A DNA stretch of 64,000 bases. It comes from Bdellovibrionota bacterium. GTDB taxonomy: Bacteria > Bdellovibrionota_C > UBA2361 > JAFLCA01. The stretch is from NCBI GenBank assembly GCA_030584005.1, contig CP129486.1, forward strand, positions 995,556 to 1,059,555, given 5' to 3'. Position 1 is the first letter of the stretch; each line of letters starts with the position of its first letter. Below the pieces are notes generated by a model, which saw only the letters and a list, made by a program, of their open reading frames with translations, made no database searches and was not told the DNA's origin. Made by a program: the position numbers and the translations under genes. Shown in pieces: positions 18,786 to 28,163 of this stretch.

Positions 18786-19856
18786 ATGAGAAGATCACCG
18801 GCGCTTTTGCTTTCGTTGTGTGTGCTCCTATGGACACCCTTGCCTGCCTTGGTCGAGGAGCCATCACAGGGACGTCTTCCCGATGGCCGAGCGTTCCGTA
18901 CGGATAGTGAAGGTAACCAGCTCGTCGACTACATCGCGGAGTTAGAGCTAAATGTCGCTGACCTCAATCGGCGCATTATCGGTTTAGAGAACGAGGTTGA
19001 GCAAAAGCAGCAGATTATTGAACGGCTGGGCAGCGGTCAGTCAGCTCAGGGCACTCTCGCCGAGAAAGATCTTCTGGCTTTGTCGCGGCGGGCACCGCAG
19101 GAGGCAAATTGTGACGACCAAGTGGCCACGGTGCGACAGGAACTATTAAGCGCCCGTGATGATATCGATATTATGCGCACGAATCATCAGCGGGAAGTCG
19201 CTGCTTACGAGCAGGCCCTTGCCGATATGCGGGCCGCAGGTGCATCCCGTGTCGCCGCCAGCGCCTCCCCGGTGCTTGACTGTGGACCAGCGGTAGCGAA
19301 GGCTGAGAGCGCGAAGGCAGAGCTGTACGCCGCATCTTTGCGCGAGAAGGATATCGCGCTGCAGGAGGCGGGAATGCGCGCGGAGGAGAACGAGCAACGC
19401 TACAAGGCTCAGATTGAGGAGCTGCAGACGAAGCTGAAGTCTGCTTCCGAGCAATCGGACGTTCTCAAGGCGCGCTATGAACAGGCAGTACGGAGCGCAA
19501 CGGAGCAAAGCACTAGAGCATCGCAGCAGCCCGCGGAATCGCCCGCTCGCCAGCGCGCGGTAGATAGTCTCAAGGGCAACGTCACCCAGGAACTGCATAG
19601 AGTTCGGGATCTCCTGGCAATACGAGAGAAGCTGATCGGGCAATATACACGCATCAAATCACCCGTAGAGGTGCGGCCATCAAAGGCTGTGTCGACCCGT
19701 GGACGCACGCATCAGGATCTATCGCGTGAGTTGAAGAGTGCAACCTCAGTCGTGCAGCTTTCGTACGTGCAACGCGACGCGTTGGAGATTAAACGCAAGC
19801 TTCAGGATGATATTGCGCTCTTGGAGCGCATGATAAGGCTGTACGGCAAAGCCTAG
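18786..19856 (+). CDS. Secreted coiled-coil protein
   Basis: A 356-residue exported protein. The signal peptide MRRSPALLLSLCVLLWTPLPA is followed by long heptad-like helices (residues 45-85, 105-145 and 170-260) rich in Glu, Gln, Lys and Ala, then a basic linker and a final helical segment ending MIRLYGKA. Two Cys residues (in EANCDDQ and LDCGPA) could form a periplasmic disulfide. The ATG follows GGAGAAGG. It is probably a periplasmic structural or tethering protein. The gene stands alone, enclosed by a 27-bp inverted repeat. The family is not recognised. Confidence 0.7.
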   Translation: MRRSPALLLSLCVLLWTPLPALVEEPSQGRLPDGRAFRTDSEGNQLVDYIAELELNVADLNRRIIGLENEVEQKQQIIERLGSGQSAQGTLAEKDLLALSRRAPQEANCDDQVATVRQELLSARDDIDIMRTNHQREVAAYEQALADMRAAGASRVAASASPVLDCGPAVAKAESAKAELYAASLREKDIALQEAGMRAEENEQRYKAQIEELQTKLKSASEQSDVLKARYEQAVRSATEQSTRASQQPAESPARQRAVDSLKGNVTQELHRVRDLLAIREKLIGQYTRIKSPVEVRPSKAVSTRGRTHQDLSRELKSATSVVQLSYVQRDALEIKRKLQDDIALLERMIRLYGKA

Positions 19857-19908
19857 CCCGCAGGGTGCGTGCGCCAGTTTAGGGAGACACTGTGGACAAG
19901 AGCCCTCC

Positions 19909-19935
19909 ATGGCCCTTGTTCAGACGCTCCAAACG
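19909..19935 (-). repeat. Inverted repeat, right arm (27 bp)
   Basis: Reverse complement of the arm at 18568-18594 with one mismatch. It begins ATGGCCCTTGTTCAG and ends CTCCAAACG, and lies just downstream of the coiled-coil gene. A motif shared with other gaps (GTTCAGCGCATCGTCCCTAG, 19944-19963) follows directly. Confidence 0.75.
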
Positions 19936-20043
19936 CCGAACGTGTTCAGCGCATCGTCCCTAGATGAATCGACAACCCAGCGAGTTGACTACTTTTCTGA
20001 TGCTGTTCGAGTGCTCCCTCTGGTCGCCATCTGGAGAGGTGAA

Positions 20044-21393
20044 CTAAGTCACCTCACTCTCGTGGGCAGTCTGGGAGAGTGAGGCAACGGTCAGGAGCAC
20101 ATACACGACGTATAGGACCTCGCTGTCGCCGAAATTGTATTCGAGACCCCCCGCTATCTGCCACGCCAATACCGCACACCCTATGCCGGTCAAAAGAAAG
20201 CTCCACTGACCCGTTGCCCTTTTGCGGAAGCAGAATCGCAGGACAGCGACGATCCATACAACGAACGCCGCAAGACCCAACCACCCGGTCTCTACTAATA
20301 TGTTGAGTAGATTGTTGTGGAAGTGAGTAAGCTCTGGCGGCACTTCGGTCGAAAAGGTGCGCAGGAAGGCGCTGTTGTCGAATCCGATGCCAAGGGGAAA
20401 CCGCAAGGCAAGCTCTCGACCGATGCTCCAGATCTCGTTACGCCCGCCTGCTATGAAAAAGTCGGATCGTGACGCGAGGAGCCGTTGCTGTATTGGCTCG
20501 AGCAACAGGCACAGCGCGATTACGAGCATACCTGGCAAAACCCAACGGCGGCGATACACTGCCAGAAAGAGCAGAGAGCCGAGAAAGGCGCCCACCCAGG
20601 GGCCGCGTTTCAGATTCACAACAAGCGCGGCTACAACGAGCGGTGCAATAACTGCGGCGATCACTAAATCTTTGTGCCCCCTTTGCCAAGCACGGATGCC
20701 TATCATGACAGCTAGAGACAAAGTGAGAGCAATCAGCATTATTGCGATGCTCGTGGATGCTCCGAGTTGGGGCGCAAAGGCGCACAGTATGAAGGACGTC
20801 GTAATGAAGAGGAAGGTCATACTCAGCGTACCCAGGTTGCTTCGACCAGCCTCCCATCGATAGGAGAACATCAGTGCGCAGGTGACGGGAACAACAAGAG
20901 CGAGCTGTCCCGACTCGCTCACCGTTCCGATCAATCGAAAGGGCAGCGCTGTTGGAGAGGCGGCGCTCACAACGCTGTGAATGGCCGCGAACAGCTGTCC
21001 GGACAACAGGGCGAGCAAAAGAATGCGCGGATCTCGTCCGGTCCAACTTTGGTGCCATGCCGGTATGGCGGCCACAAAGAAAAGGCACGACAGCAGATCG
21101 GGGATACTTGCGGAGGGTCGAATCCCGAACGCTGATGATACTAGTGCAACCGCAAAGAAGCCTATCAAGGGCGCCACCAATATCGGGAAATGGGATATGG
21201 CCGTAAAGGATCGAGGCAGCGCACGAACCCCCGTTGCGAAGAGGAAGAGAAGAATCAGTGCAATGATCGGAATGAGGGCCAGCGAGAGCTTTACCGGGAT
21301 CAGGGCAATCGAAGCAAGGGTGAGCCAGGCACCGTATCGGTGGAAGAGATCGACACTGCGATACCATGAGTAGTGAGCAGTTGTTTGCAGCAT
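20044..21393 (-). CDS. O-antigen ligase-like polytopic membrane protein (Wzy_C)
   Basis: A 449-residue inner-membrane protein with about ten to twelve hydrophobic segments. A short charged loop KRGPWVGAFLGSLLFL and a later periplasmic loop containing LTHFHNNLLNILVETGWLG match the O-antigen ligase/polymerase (Wzy_C) family, in which the conserved Arg and His residues of these loops are essential. It likely transfers or polymerises an undecaprenyl-linked glycan at the periplasmic face. No other glycan genes are adjacent, although a glycosyltransferase fusion lies 15 kb away. Ligase and polymerase cannot be told apart from sequence alone. Confidence 0.85.
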   Translation of the reverse strand: MLQTTAHYSWYRSVDLFHRYGAWLTLASIALIPVKLSLALIPIIALILLFLFATGVRALPRSFTAISHFPILVAPLIGFFAVALVSSAFGIRPSASIPDLLSCLFFVAAIPAWHQSWTGRDPRILLLALLSGQLFAAIHSVVSAASPTALPFRLIGTVSESGQLALVVPVTCALMFSYRWEAGRSNLGTLSMTFLFITTSFILCAFAPQLGASTSIAIMLIALTLSLAVMIGIRAWQRGHKDLVIAAVIAPLVVAALVVNLKRGPWVGAFLGSLLFLAVYRRRWVLPGMLVIALCLLLEPIQQRLLASRSDFFIAGGRNEIWSIGRELALRFPLGIGFDNSAFLRTFSTEVPPELTHFHNNLLNILVETGWLGLAAFVVWIVAVLRFCFRKRATGQWSFLLTGIGCAVLAWQIAGGLEYNFGDSEVLYVVYVLLTVASLSQTAHESEVT

Positions 21394-21511
21394 CGAAGCA
21401 CAGAGATCAGCGCATTGCGTTACACATCGGAGCAGGGTCTATTCCCGGGGAGTCGCCGGTCACGTTCTTTCACTGCATACGGAGATCCTGAAGAAGCGCA
21501 GGTAATCCAGG

Positions 21512-22597
21512 CTAGTCTTCCGGCTCCTCTTCCCCTTCATCGAGCACTTCCTCGTCCAAGTCGCCCTGGAAGTCCTCCAATACTTGCTTGGCGAATGCGA
21601 CGGCCACAGGATTCTTCGCCGACTGGACCATCTGCTTGAGATAGGCCTCTGTCTCCTCATCGTATCCTACATGATCGACGGCGTCCCGCAGCAGGCGCTT
21701 GTCAGCTTCTTGATCGCTGGAACTCTCTAAAATATCGAAGACGATGCGCAGTCCTGGTAACCCCCCGTTCAGCAGTGCCTTCATAGGCAGATGCGAGTAC
21801 TGGTCTCTCTGCAGGGCGTACTGCTGCAACAGCGGGAGGGCCTCGTCCTCAGGAACAAATTCGCCCAATCCGATCCCCAAAGAATAATATCCATCTGCAT
21901 CACCAGCCTCCATGGTTTGCTTGTAAAGAAGCTCGGCGGCGAGCCGGGATCCCTGATTCGTCATGGCAGCAACAAGGGATTCTTTGAGCTGGGGATCCTG
22001 AGTAGCCATGCTCTCATTGAGATACTTCACTACTTCATCCCCTCCAATCGTGAGCTCAAGAGCCTCTGAGTAAATATCGCGTTCGCTCTGGTTGGGGGCG
22101 TTCTTTATTGCGTCGACGAGGGCGCTCACATTCTCGACTCGGCCGCTTATGGCAAGCAGCTCCGAATAAAAACTCCTCTGATCGGGGGTCGATGAAGGGG
22201 AAAAGGTCAACTCGCGCACCGACTCGTAGAAGGCGGGGCACCAGCTGCACTTTGGGTCGAGCATCGTGAACTGCTCGAGCACTATATCATCGTAGGTGTT
22301 CGCTCCTGCCTTTACTGCTTTGAGCGCATCCTCAGCAGAGGTGTATATCTCGGTGGCTGGGCGAATATCGACATCTTCAAGATCCTCATCATCCTCTTCT
22401 TCAAGGGTTGTGACTGCTCCACCGAGGGGGGAAGAAGAGGGGCCTCTATCATTACCCGACTGGCCGGAAACCTCCTTGGGGGCGGGTTGGGATGGTGAGG
22501 AGGTGCTCGCGGCGCCATCAGTTCCTGGGGCGGTGCTAAAATACCATGCCAGGACTGCAATCAGTACGAGCGCAAGGACGGGGAATAGCTTCTTCAT
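21512..22597 (-). CDS. Membrane-anchored acidic helical protein
   Basis: A 361-residue protein with an N-terminal hydrophobic anchor or uncleaved signal (MKKLFPVLALVLIAVLAWYF), then a low-complexity Ser/Pro/acidic linker (residues 25-70) and a helical, HEAT-like periplasmic domain. One CSWC pair lies near residue 125, which could be redox active or bind a metal. The C-terminus is very acidic. I chose the ATG at 22597 because it begins the hydrophobic segment; a TTG at 22621 adds eight residues. It is 118 bases upstream of the ligase-like gene on the same strand. Function is not recognised. Confidence 0.65.
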   Translation of the reverse strand: MKKLFPVLALVLIAVLAWYFSTAPGTDGAASTSSPSQPAPKEVSGQSGNDRGPSSSPLGGAVTTLEEEDDEDLEDVDIRPATEIYTSAEDALKAVKAGANTYDDIVLEQFTMLDPKCSWCPAFYESVRELTFSPSSTPDQRSFYSELLAISGRVENVSALVDAIKNAPNQSERDIYSEALELTIGGDEVVKYLNESMATQDPQLKESLVAAMTNQGSRLAAELLYKQTMEAGDADGYYSLGIGLGEFVPEDEALPLLQQYALQRDQYSHLPMKALLNGGLPGLRIVFDILESSSDQEADKRLLRDAVDHVGYDEETEAYLKQMVQSAKNPVAVAFAKQVLEDFQGDLDEEVLDEGEEEPED

Positions 22598-22860
22598 AGG
22601 GGAACCGTTGGATCGATACAAGTTAATAGAAACGGTTATGTTCTGAGATCCTTTGGATATAGTTCATAGCGTCACTTATGGAAAGCGTATAGGACAGCGG
22701 CACGATAGGGAGGGGAGCTAAGGCCCACAGACGACATGAGAGCCCGGCACAACCCGATACTGTCCCTATCTATTTGAATTTACGAGAATATTCAGGCGTG
22801 TTCGAGACAAGGGCGTACGACAATTAGGCAAAACCGCAAATTGAACGATAACTACTAGCG

Positions 22861-22884
22861 ATACACTGAACTTATGCAGTGTAT
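22861..22884. promoter_or_regulatory. Palindromic operator-like site before the Hpt/receiver genes
   Basis: ATACACTG and CAGTGTAT form a perfect 8-bp inverted repeat around an 8-base spacer, about 95 bases before the Hpt gene. It lies in a divergent intergenic region (22598-22979) that otherwise holds no gene. A regulator-binding site is plausible; nothing identifies the regulator. Confidence 0.4.
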
Positions 22885-22979
22885 TCCGAGGCTCGCCGCG
22901 ATAGCGCATGAAGTGGAACCTTTTCCTTCATTGTGGACTCGCGCACGCAATTTTGAGGCTACCGAGAGAGGAGGTTCCG

Positions 22980-23261
22980 ATGTGGTCTGGCAAGGCGTTC
23001 TCAATGTTCCTGGAAGAGTGTCGGAGCACTGCCGATCGACTGGCAGATTTCCAGAGTGAGACCGGCAGCGCTGACCTGATACAGCTTGTCCACAGGCTTC
23101 GCGGGAGTGCGGGGTTCTTTGGACAGAAGCAGCTCCAGGAAGTATGCAAGCACTTGGAGCAGGCACTGAAAGCGGGAAAAACCGGGAACGAGATTGCGCC
23201 CATGGTGCAGGAGGTGAGGAGTCTTGCCCTGCGTTGTTCCGAACAGAGCCCCACAACATAG
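22980..23261 (+). CDS. Hpt (histidine phosphotransfer) domain protein
   Basis: A 93-residue single-domain phosphotransfer protein. The motif LVHRLRGSAGFFGQKQL, with the phosphorylatable His near residue 40, is the Hpt signature, followed by two further helices. The ATG at 22980 is preceded by GAGAGGAGG with good spacing; the longer in-frame start at 22908 adds a non-conserved tail. It would relay phosphate between a histidine kinase and a receiver. The receiver protein is encoded nine bases downstream, and no kinase gene is present in the window. Confidence 0.85.
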   Translation: MWSGKAFSMFLEECRSTADRLADFQSETGSADLIQLVHRLRGSAGFFGQKQLQEVCKHLEQALKAGKTGNEIAPMVQEVRSLALRCSEQSPTT

Positions 23262-23270
23262 GAGAAGCGC

Positions 23271-24107
23271 ATGCCCGACATCCTCGCATTTGGCTTCTTG
23301 CACAACGCCGCACTCGATCGAGTAGCGGATGATCTGCGCGAAGACGGGCTTCGATTCAAGAGAGTGGATGATTTTGAGATTGCTCGGGAATGGCTGCAGC
23401 TGAGAGTGTTTGATGCCGTCTTAGTCCCTGCGGCGCTTCCGATAGTGGAGCAGCAGGAACTTGCCAATCTGCTATGGAGCAAACAGGGTCTCGCGCGTTT
23501 CATTGTCGTTGCTGATGATCAAATCGCATTGCATCAGCGTTATGAACCGCGGCTGATGGGAGCCGAGGTGCTTACGCACGCCGAGCTTGCTCCTGAGCTG
23601 CGCCGCATACTCAAAGAGGCGGCGGAAGGAGCTGCCGCGCACGGCTCCTCAATGAAGGTATGTATCGTAGAAGACCTCGACTCTCCACGAGACATAATTT
23701 GCTCGTTCGTGGAATCATTTGGGTTTAGGAATGTCCAGGGATTCAGCTCGGCGCGCGAGGTCCTCGATGAGCTGCGATCGCATCCGAATGAAGCCGTATG
23801 CGTGGTAACCGACCTCAAAATGCCGGAGTTTTCAGGGCGTGAACTAATAACCGAAATGAGGACGGATTCGACATTAAGGAACATCCCGATCATCGTGCTT
23901 ACAGCGCACGGCACGGCTGATTCACTCATCGATTGCCTCAAGGCAGGCGCAAGCGGATTCCTGGTGAAGCCGCCCAAGAAACAGGATCTGCTAAACGAAC
24001 TGCGCAGAGCCCAGCGCATTGTGGCGCACTCGCTGGACCCCGTTCTTGCAACTCCACAGGAGGCCGAGCTGCTGCGCGATCTCTTGGCGCAGCGGGGCAT
24101 CCTTTGA
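23271..24107 (+). CDS. Response regulator with degenerate N-terminal and canonical C-terminal receiver
   Basis: A 278-residue two-domain protein. Residues 1-120 look like a degenerate receiver (ILAFGFLHNAALDRVADDL, VFDAVLVPAALPI) without the acidic pocket. Residues 127-250 form a canonical receiver: acidic pair in CIVEDLDSP, phosphoacceptor Asp in VVTDLKMPEFSG, Thr in IIVLTAHGT and Lys in GFLVKPPKK. There is no DNA-binding or enzymatic output domain, so it probably acts by protein contact. The ATG follows AGGAG. It is in an operon with the Hpt gene, and metH starts 75 bases downstream. Confidence 0.87.
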   Translation: MPDILAFGFLHNAALDRVADDLREDGLRFKRVDDFEIAREWLQLRVFDAVLVPAALPIVEQQELANLLWSKQGLARFIVVADDQIALHQRYEPRLMGAEVLTHAELAPELRRILKEAAEGAAAHGSSMKVCIVEDLDSPRDIICSFVESFGFRNVQGFSSAREVLDELRSHPNEAVCVVTDLKMPEFSGRELITEMRTDSTLRNIPIIVLTAHGTADSLIDCLKAGASGFLVKPPKKQDLLNELRRAQRIVAHSLDPVLATPQEAELLRDLLAQRGIL

Positions 24108-24182
24108 GCGGACCGCACAGAGACGGGCTCCCTCCGGCCTCGACTTGAAGCGCCTTCTCTCCACCACCGAACTGAAGTATAA

Positions 24183-27100
24183 ATGACCTTCCGCCCTTTA
24201 AGAGCGGGGAACGATCAATCAGCGTTGCAGCCTGCCCCTGGATTGCATTTGGAAAAGTTTCTCAAGCGACAACAAGAAAAGGTTCTGATCTGTGATGGTG
24301 CCATGGGCACCATGATCCAGTCGTATGATTTGAATGCTGACGACTTTGCGGGGCTTGAGGGTTGCAACGAGTATCTCTGTATCACCCGTCCCGCTATCAT
24401 CAAGGAGATTCACGCGGCGTATCTCGACGCAGGGGCAGATGTTATCGAGACCAACAGCTTCGGCAGTTCGGTGGTGGTGCTGGACGAGTACGGAATAGGA
24501 GACCGCACCTACGAGATTGCCAAGCGATCCGCTGAGCTCGCCTGCCAAGTCGCTGCCGACTACAGCACACCGCGTTTTGTCTCCGGTTCTGTGGGACCGG
24601 GAACAAAACTCCCTACCCTAGGACATATCACATTCGATGAGATGCACCGATCATACTTCCCAGCGATGGTAGGACTGCTGGAGGGGGGAATCGATCTGTT
24701 CCAAATCGAGACCTGTCAGGATCTGCTGCAGGTGAAGATCGCCGTAATCTGCGCGGCAGATGCGATGAAGAAGGTGGGCCGGCAAGTTCCCGTGTGTGTC
24801 ACCTTCACGGTAGAGACGACCGGTACGATGCTAGTCGGCAGCGAAGTGCTGGCCGCTCTCACCATACTCGAAGCGCTGCCTGTGCATATGGTCGGACTGA
24901 ACTGCGCTACCGGTCCGGATATGATGCAGGAGAATGTGCGCACCATTTGCGCGACGAGCACACGCCCCGTGGCTGTGCTGCCCAATGCCGGGCTGCCGCG
25001 TAATGTGGGTGGGCGGGCCGTCTACGATCTCACCCCTGAGATGTTCGCCGACTATCACGAACTCTTCGTGCGCGACTTCGGTATTGCGATGGCCGGCGGG
25101 TGCTGCGGTACCACCCCGCAGCACATTCGGGCGCTCAATGAGCGAGTGGGAAGTTTGGCCCCGCGAGCACGGCGCGCCACTTATCCGCCCCATGTTTCTT
25201 CAACCTTTCAAGCGGTGCCCCTCGACCAAGATGGGAGTTCTCCGCTTTTTGTAGGGGAACGCTGCAACGCGAACGGTTCCAAGGCGTTCCGAGAGCTTCT
25301 GCTTGCCGAGAACTGGGAGGGTATCGTGGAGATGGGGCGCAGCGAAGCCGAGGAAGGCTCGCATGTGCTCGATCTGTGCACGGCCTATGTCGGTCGTGAT
25401 GAGGCACGCGACATGTCGGAGGTCGTTCGACGCTTCAGTTCACAGATCACGGCACCCTTGATGATTGATTCCACTCAGGTCGATGTGATGGAAACGGCTC
25501 TCAAGCTGATTGGCGGTCGCCCGATCATCAATTCCATCAACCTTGAAGACGGCGAAGAAAAATTTGATCACGTATGCCGTCTTGCCGCCCGTTTCGGAGC
25601 GGCGCTCGTTGCGCTCACCATTGATGAAGAGGGCATGGCTAAGTCTGCGGAGCGTAAGCTTGCCGTAGCCCGTCGTATCTTTGATCTTTGCACCAAGCGA
25701 CATGGCATCCCACCAGAAGCTTTGTTGTTCGATCCGCTGACATTCACTATCGGCTCCGGCGATGAGGACTCGCGTGGGGCAGGAGTCGCAACCCTGCAAG
25801 GAATAGAAAAGATTAAGCGTGAGCTCCCCGGTGTGCGCACCATTCTCGGCCTATCAAACATCTCGTTCGGGCTGAAACCGTACCCAAGACAGATCTTGAA
25901 CTCGGTATTTCTTGCCGAAGCGCTACGGCATGGCTTGGATGCGTGCATCGTACATGCCCGCAAGATTCTCCCCCTGCATCAGATAGCCCCGGAACTGGTC
26001 TCACTATGCCAAGATTTGATTTACGACCGGCGTCGAGACGGTTACGATCCGCTGTTCCGGTTCATCGAACAGCTGCAAGGAGCGAAGGCTGCAGCAGAGA
26101 GCAATGATGCGGAGGTCGGGCCTATAGAGGATCAGCTCAAGAGGGCGATCATAGATGGGAAGCGCAGCGGTATCGAGCTGAAGCTTGATCAGGCTCTCAA
26201 GACTTATCCGCCCCTCCAGATTGTAAATCAGATATTGCTGGAGGGAATGAAAACCGTGGGGGACCTGTTTGCTTCGGGCGAGATGCAGCTGCCCTTTGTG
26301 CTGCAGTCCGCCGAGACGATGAAGCGCGCAGTTGCCTATTTGGAACAGTTCATGGAGCGAAGCTCAGGCCCTTTGAAGGGATGCATGGTACTGGCCACGG
26401 TCAAGGGTGATGTGCATGATATCGGAAAGAATCTTGTCGATATTATCCTTTCTAACAATGGATATAAGGTTGTGAATCTCGGCATCAAGCAGCCGATAGA
26501 GAGTATCCTCGCTGCGGCAGAGGAGCACAGACCGAATGCGATTGGACTTTCCGGGTTATTGGTGAAATCAACGCTGATCATGAAAGAGAACCTGGAATTC
26601 ATGGCTAAGAAGGGCCTTTCGATTCCGGTAATTTGCGGAGGCGCAGCGCTCAACCGCGCCTATGTGGAAGTAGACCTGCGGCAAAGCTACAAAACAGGCA
26701 AGGTGTTCTATGGCGCAGATGCATTTACCGGTCTGCAACTCATGGATGAGATTGCGGGACATGTGCAGGAGCCTGTGCTCACCACGGAGGTGAACGAGGC
26801 GCGCGTACGAAGAGGGGAAATGCGCGCCGAACGTGAGGCACGTGTAGCTGAGCGCTCCCGAGAGTATGCGGCGAGTGACATCGAACCGTGTGTTGAGATC
26901 CCGACACCGCCATTTTGGGGAGCTCGCTATGTTCGGGAAGACGCGCTTGATCTTAAGGAGATCTTCCCCTTCATCAATAAGCGCGCCCTGTTTGCAAATC
27001 AGTGGCAGTACAGGTTGGGCAGTATGAGCACCCGTGAATACAAGGATTTTTTGAGAACCCATGTCGAGCCGCTCTTTCATCAATGGTGCGAACGAGCGAT

Positions 27101-27698
27101 CGAGCGCGGTTGGCTCACTCCCAGAGTGGCCTATGGATACTTTCCATGTCAGAGCGAACGAAACACCCTGATCGTCTATTCGCCAGCGCGGGATGGCAAA
27201 GAACTGTGCCGATTCGAGTTCCCAAGACAGGTTGCCGAGAAGCGTCGCTGCATCTCCGACTTCTTTGCCAGGAAAGACAGCGGCCGTATGGACGTAGTGT
27301 CCTTCCATCTGGTTACGGTAGGGTCGATCGCCAGTGAGATGTGTCAGAAACTCTTTCAGTCCAACGAATACTCGGACTATCTGCACTTTTACGGGCTGTC
27401 CGTCGAGACGGCTGAGGCGCTGGCGGAATACTGGCACAAGCATATCCGCGCAGAGCTGGGGATTAGCGGTGAGGATGGATTGACCATCGATGCCTTGCAG
27501 AGACAAACCTATCGAGGTGAACGATATAGTTTCGGCTATCCAGCTTGTCCGAACCTTGAAGATCAGAAGCTCATATTTCAGCTTTTAAAACCCGAAGAGA
27601 TTGGCATGAGCCTTACCTCTGAGTTCCAATTGGTGCCGGAGCAATCGACCTCGGCGATTATCACCCACCATCCGCAAGCGGCGTACTTTGCGATTTGA
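24183..27698 (+). CDS. metH: Cobalamin-dependent methionine synthase
   Basis: Transfers methyl from methyltetrahydrofolate to homocysteine via cobalamin. The 1171 residues carry the full four-module order. The homocysteine domain (25-330) has zinc-binding Cys in GLNCATG and GGCCGTT. The folate domain (355-620) begins GERCNANGSKAFRELL. The cobalamin domain (650-870) has GDVHDIGKN, whose His near 744 coordinates cobalt, preceded by the helical cap. The reactivation domain (900-1171) has RYSFGYPACP, which binds S-adenosylmethionine. It is slightly shorter than E. coli MetH (1227) but nothing is missing. The gene depends on vitamin B12 supply. The 75-base leader is too short for a cobalamin riboswitch. 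Confidence 0.98.
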   Translation: MTFRPLRAGNDQSALQPAPGLHLEKFLKRQQEKVLICDGAMGTMIQSYDLNADDFAGLEGCNEYLCITRPAIIKEIHAAYLDAGADVIETNSFGSSVVVLDEYGIGDRTYEIAKRSAELACQVAADYSTPRFVSGSVGPGTKLPTLGHITFDEMHRSYFPAMVGLLEGGIDLFQIETCQDLLQVKIAVICAADAMKKVGRQVPVCVTFTVETTGTMLVGSEVLAALTILEALPVHMVGLNCATGPDMMQENVRTICATSTRPVAVLPNAGLPRNVGGRAVYDLTPEMFADYHELFVRDFGIAMAGGCCGTTPQHIRALNERVGSLAPRARRATYPPHVSSTFQAVPLDQDGSSPLFVGERCNANGSKAFRELLLAENWEGIVEMGRSEAEEGSHVLDLCTAYVGRDEARDMSEVVRRFSSQITAPLMIDSTQVDVMETALKLIGGRPIINSINLEDGEEKFDHVCRLAARFGAALVALTIDEEGMAKSAERKLAVARRIFDLCTKRHGIPPEALLFDPLTFTIGSGDEDSRGAGVATLQGIEKIKRELPGVRTILGLSNISFGLKPYPRQILNSVFLAEALRHGLDACIVHARKILPLHQIAPELVSLCQDLIYDRRRDGYDPLFRFIEQLQGAKAAAESNDAEVGPIEDQLKRAIIDGKRSGIELKLDQALKTYPPLQIVNQILLEGMKTVGDLFASGEMQLPFVLQSAETMKRAVAYLEQFMERSSGPLKGCMVLATVKGDVHDIGKNLVDIILSNNGYKVVNLGIKQPIESILAAAEEHRPNAIGLSGLLVKSTLIMKENLEFMAKKGLSIPVICGGAALNRAYVEVDLRQSYKTGKVFYGADAFTGLQLMDEIAGHVQEPVLTTEVNEARVRRGEMRAEREARVAERSREYAASDIEPCVEIPTPPFWGARYVREDALDLKEIFPFINKRALFANQWQYRLGSMSTREYKDFLRTHVEPLFHQWCERAIERGWLTPRVAYGYFPCQSERNTLIVYSPARDGKELCRFEFPRQVAEKRRCISDFFARKDSGRMDVVSFHLVTVGSIASEMCQKLFQSNEYSDYLHFYGLSVETAEALAEYWHKHIRAELGISGEDGLTIDALQRQTYRGERYSFGYPACPNLEDQKLIFQLLKPEEIGMSLTSEFQLVPEQSTSAIITHHPQAAYFAI

Positions 27699-27786
27699 TC
27701 GGGCTGCGCCTGCGCATGAGGATGCGGCTGTTGAGACAGCGTGGAATGGTCAAGGCAATTTTCGGTCTACATGTCCTCGCCGCGCT

Positions 27787-28134
27787 CTATCCCTCAGCGG
27801 AAAGCTGGTGCAGCGCCTCGAGGGCTTTACCACCATAGATCATGGCCGGGCCGCCACCCATCATCACTGCAACTCCGATCGTCTCAACTACCTCCTTATG
27901 AGTAGCCCCAGCCTTTAGGGCGTCGTGGAGATGATATGCAATGCAGCCTTCGCATTTGCTGGTGATGGCGATGCCCAGCGCCATTAATTCCTTGGTCTTT
28001 TGATCGAGTGCGCCGGGGCCGAGCGCAGTCTTGTGCAGCTGGCCGAAGGCCCCTGCAACGGAGGGCAGCTCAGCCCCAAATTTTCGACCTAGTGTATTGA
28101 TGTGTTCTCGTGCCTGGCGGTAATCGGTGCTCAT
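27787..28134 (-). CDS. Carboxymuconolactone decarboxylase (AhpD-like) family protein
   Basis: A 115-residue helical protein of the CMD/AhpD fold. The motif KCEGCIAYHLHDALKAGAT carries the CxxC followed by His three residues later, which in AhpD relatives forms a redox centre. Proteins of this size usually act as small peroxidase or disulfide reductases, or are uncharacterised. A good AAGGAG site precedes the ATG. The gene converges with metH and is followed on the same strand only by the end of the intergenic space; the lipoprotein gene lies upstream. Confidence 0.88.
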   Translation of the reverse strand: MSTDYRQAREHINTLGRKFGAELPSVAGAFGQLHKTALGPGALDQKTKELMALGIAITSKCEGCIAYHLHDALKAGATHKEVVETIGVAVMMGGGPAMIYGGKALEALHQLSAEG

Positions 28135-28163
28135 AGATTTCTCCTTATGAAATTGGTCTATTT

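Noticed and set aside
24108..24182. Possible cobalamin or SAM riboswitch before metH
   Set aside because: The leader is only 75 bases and lacks the conserved B12-box or SAM-I core sequences.
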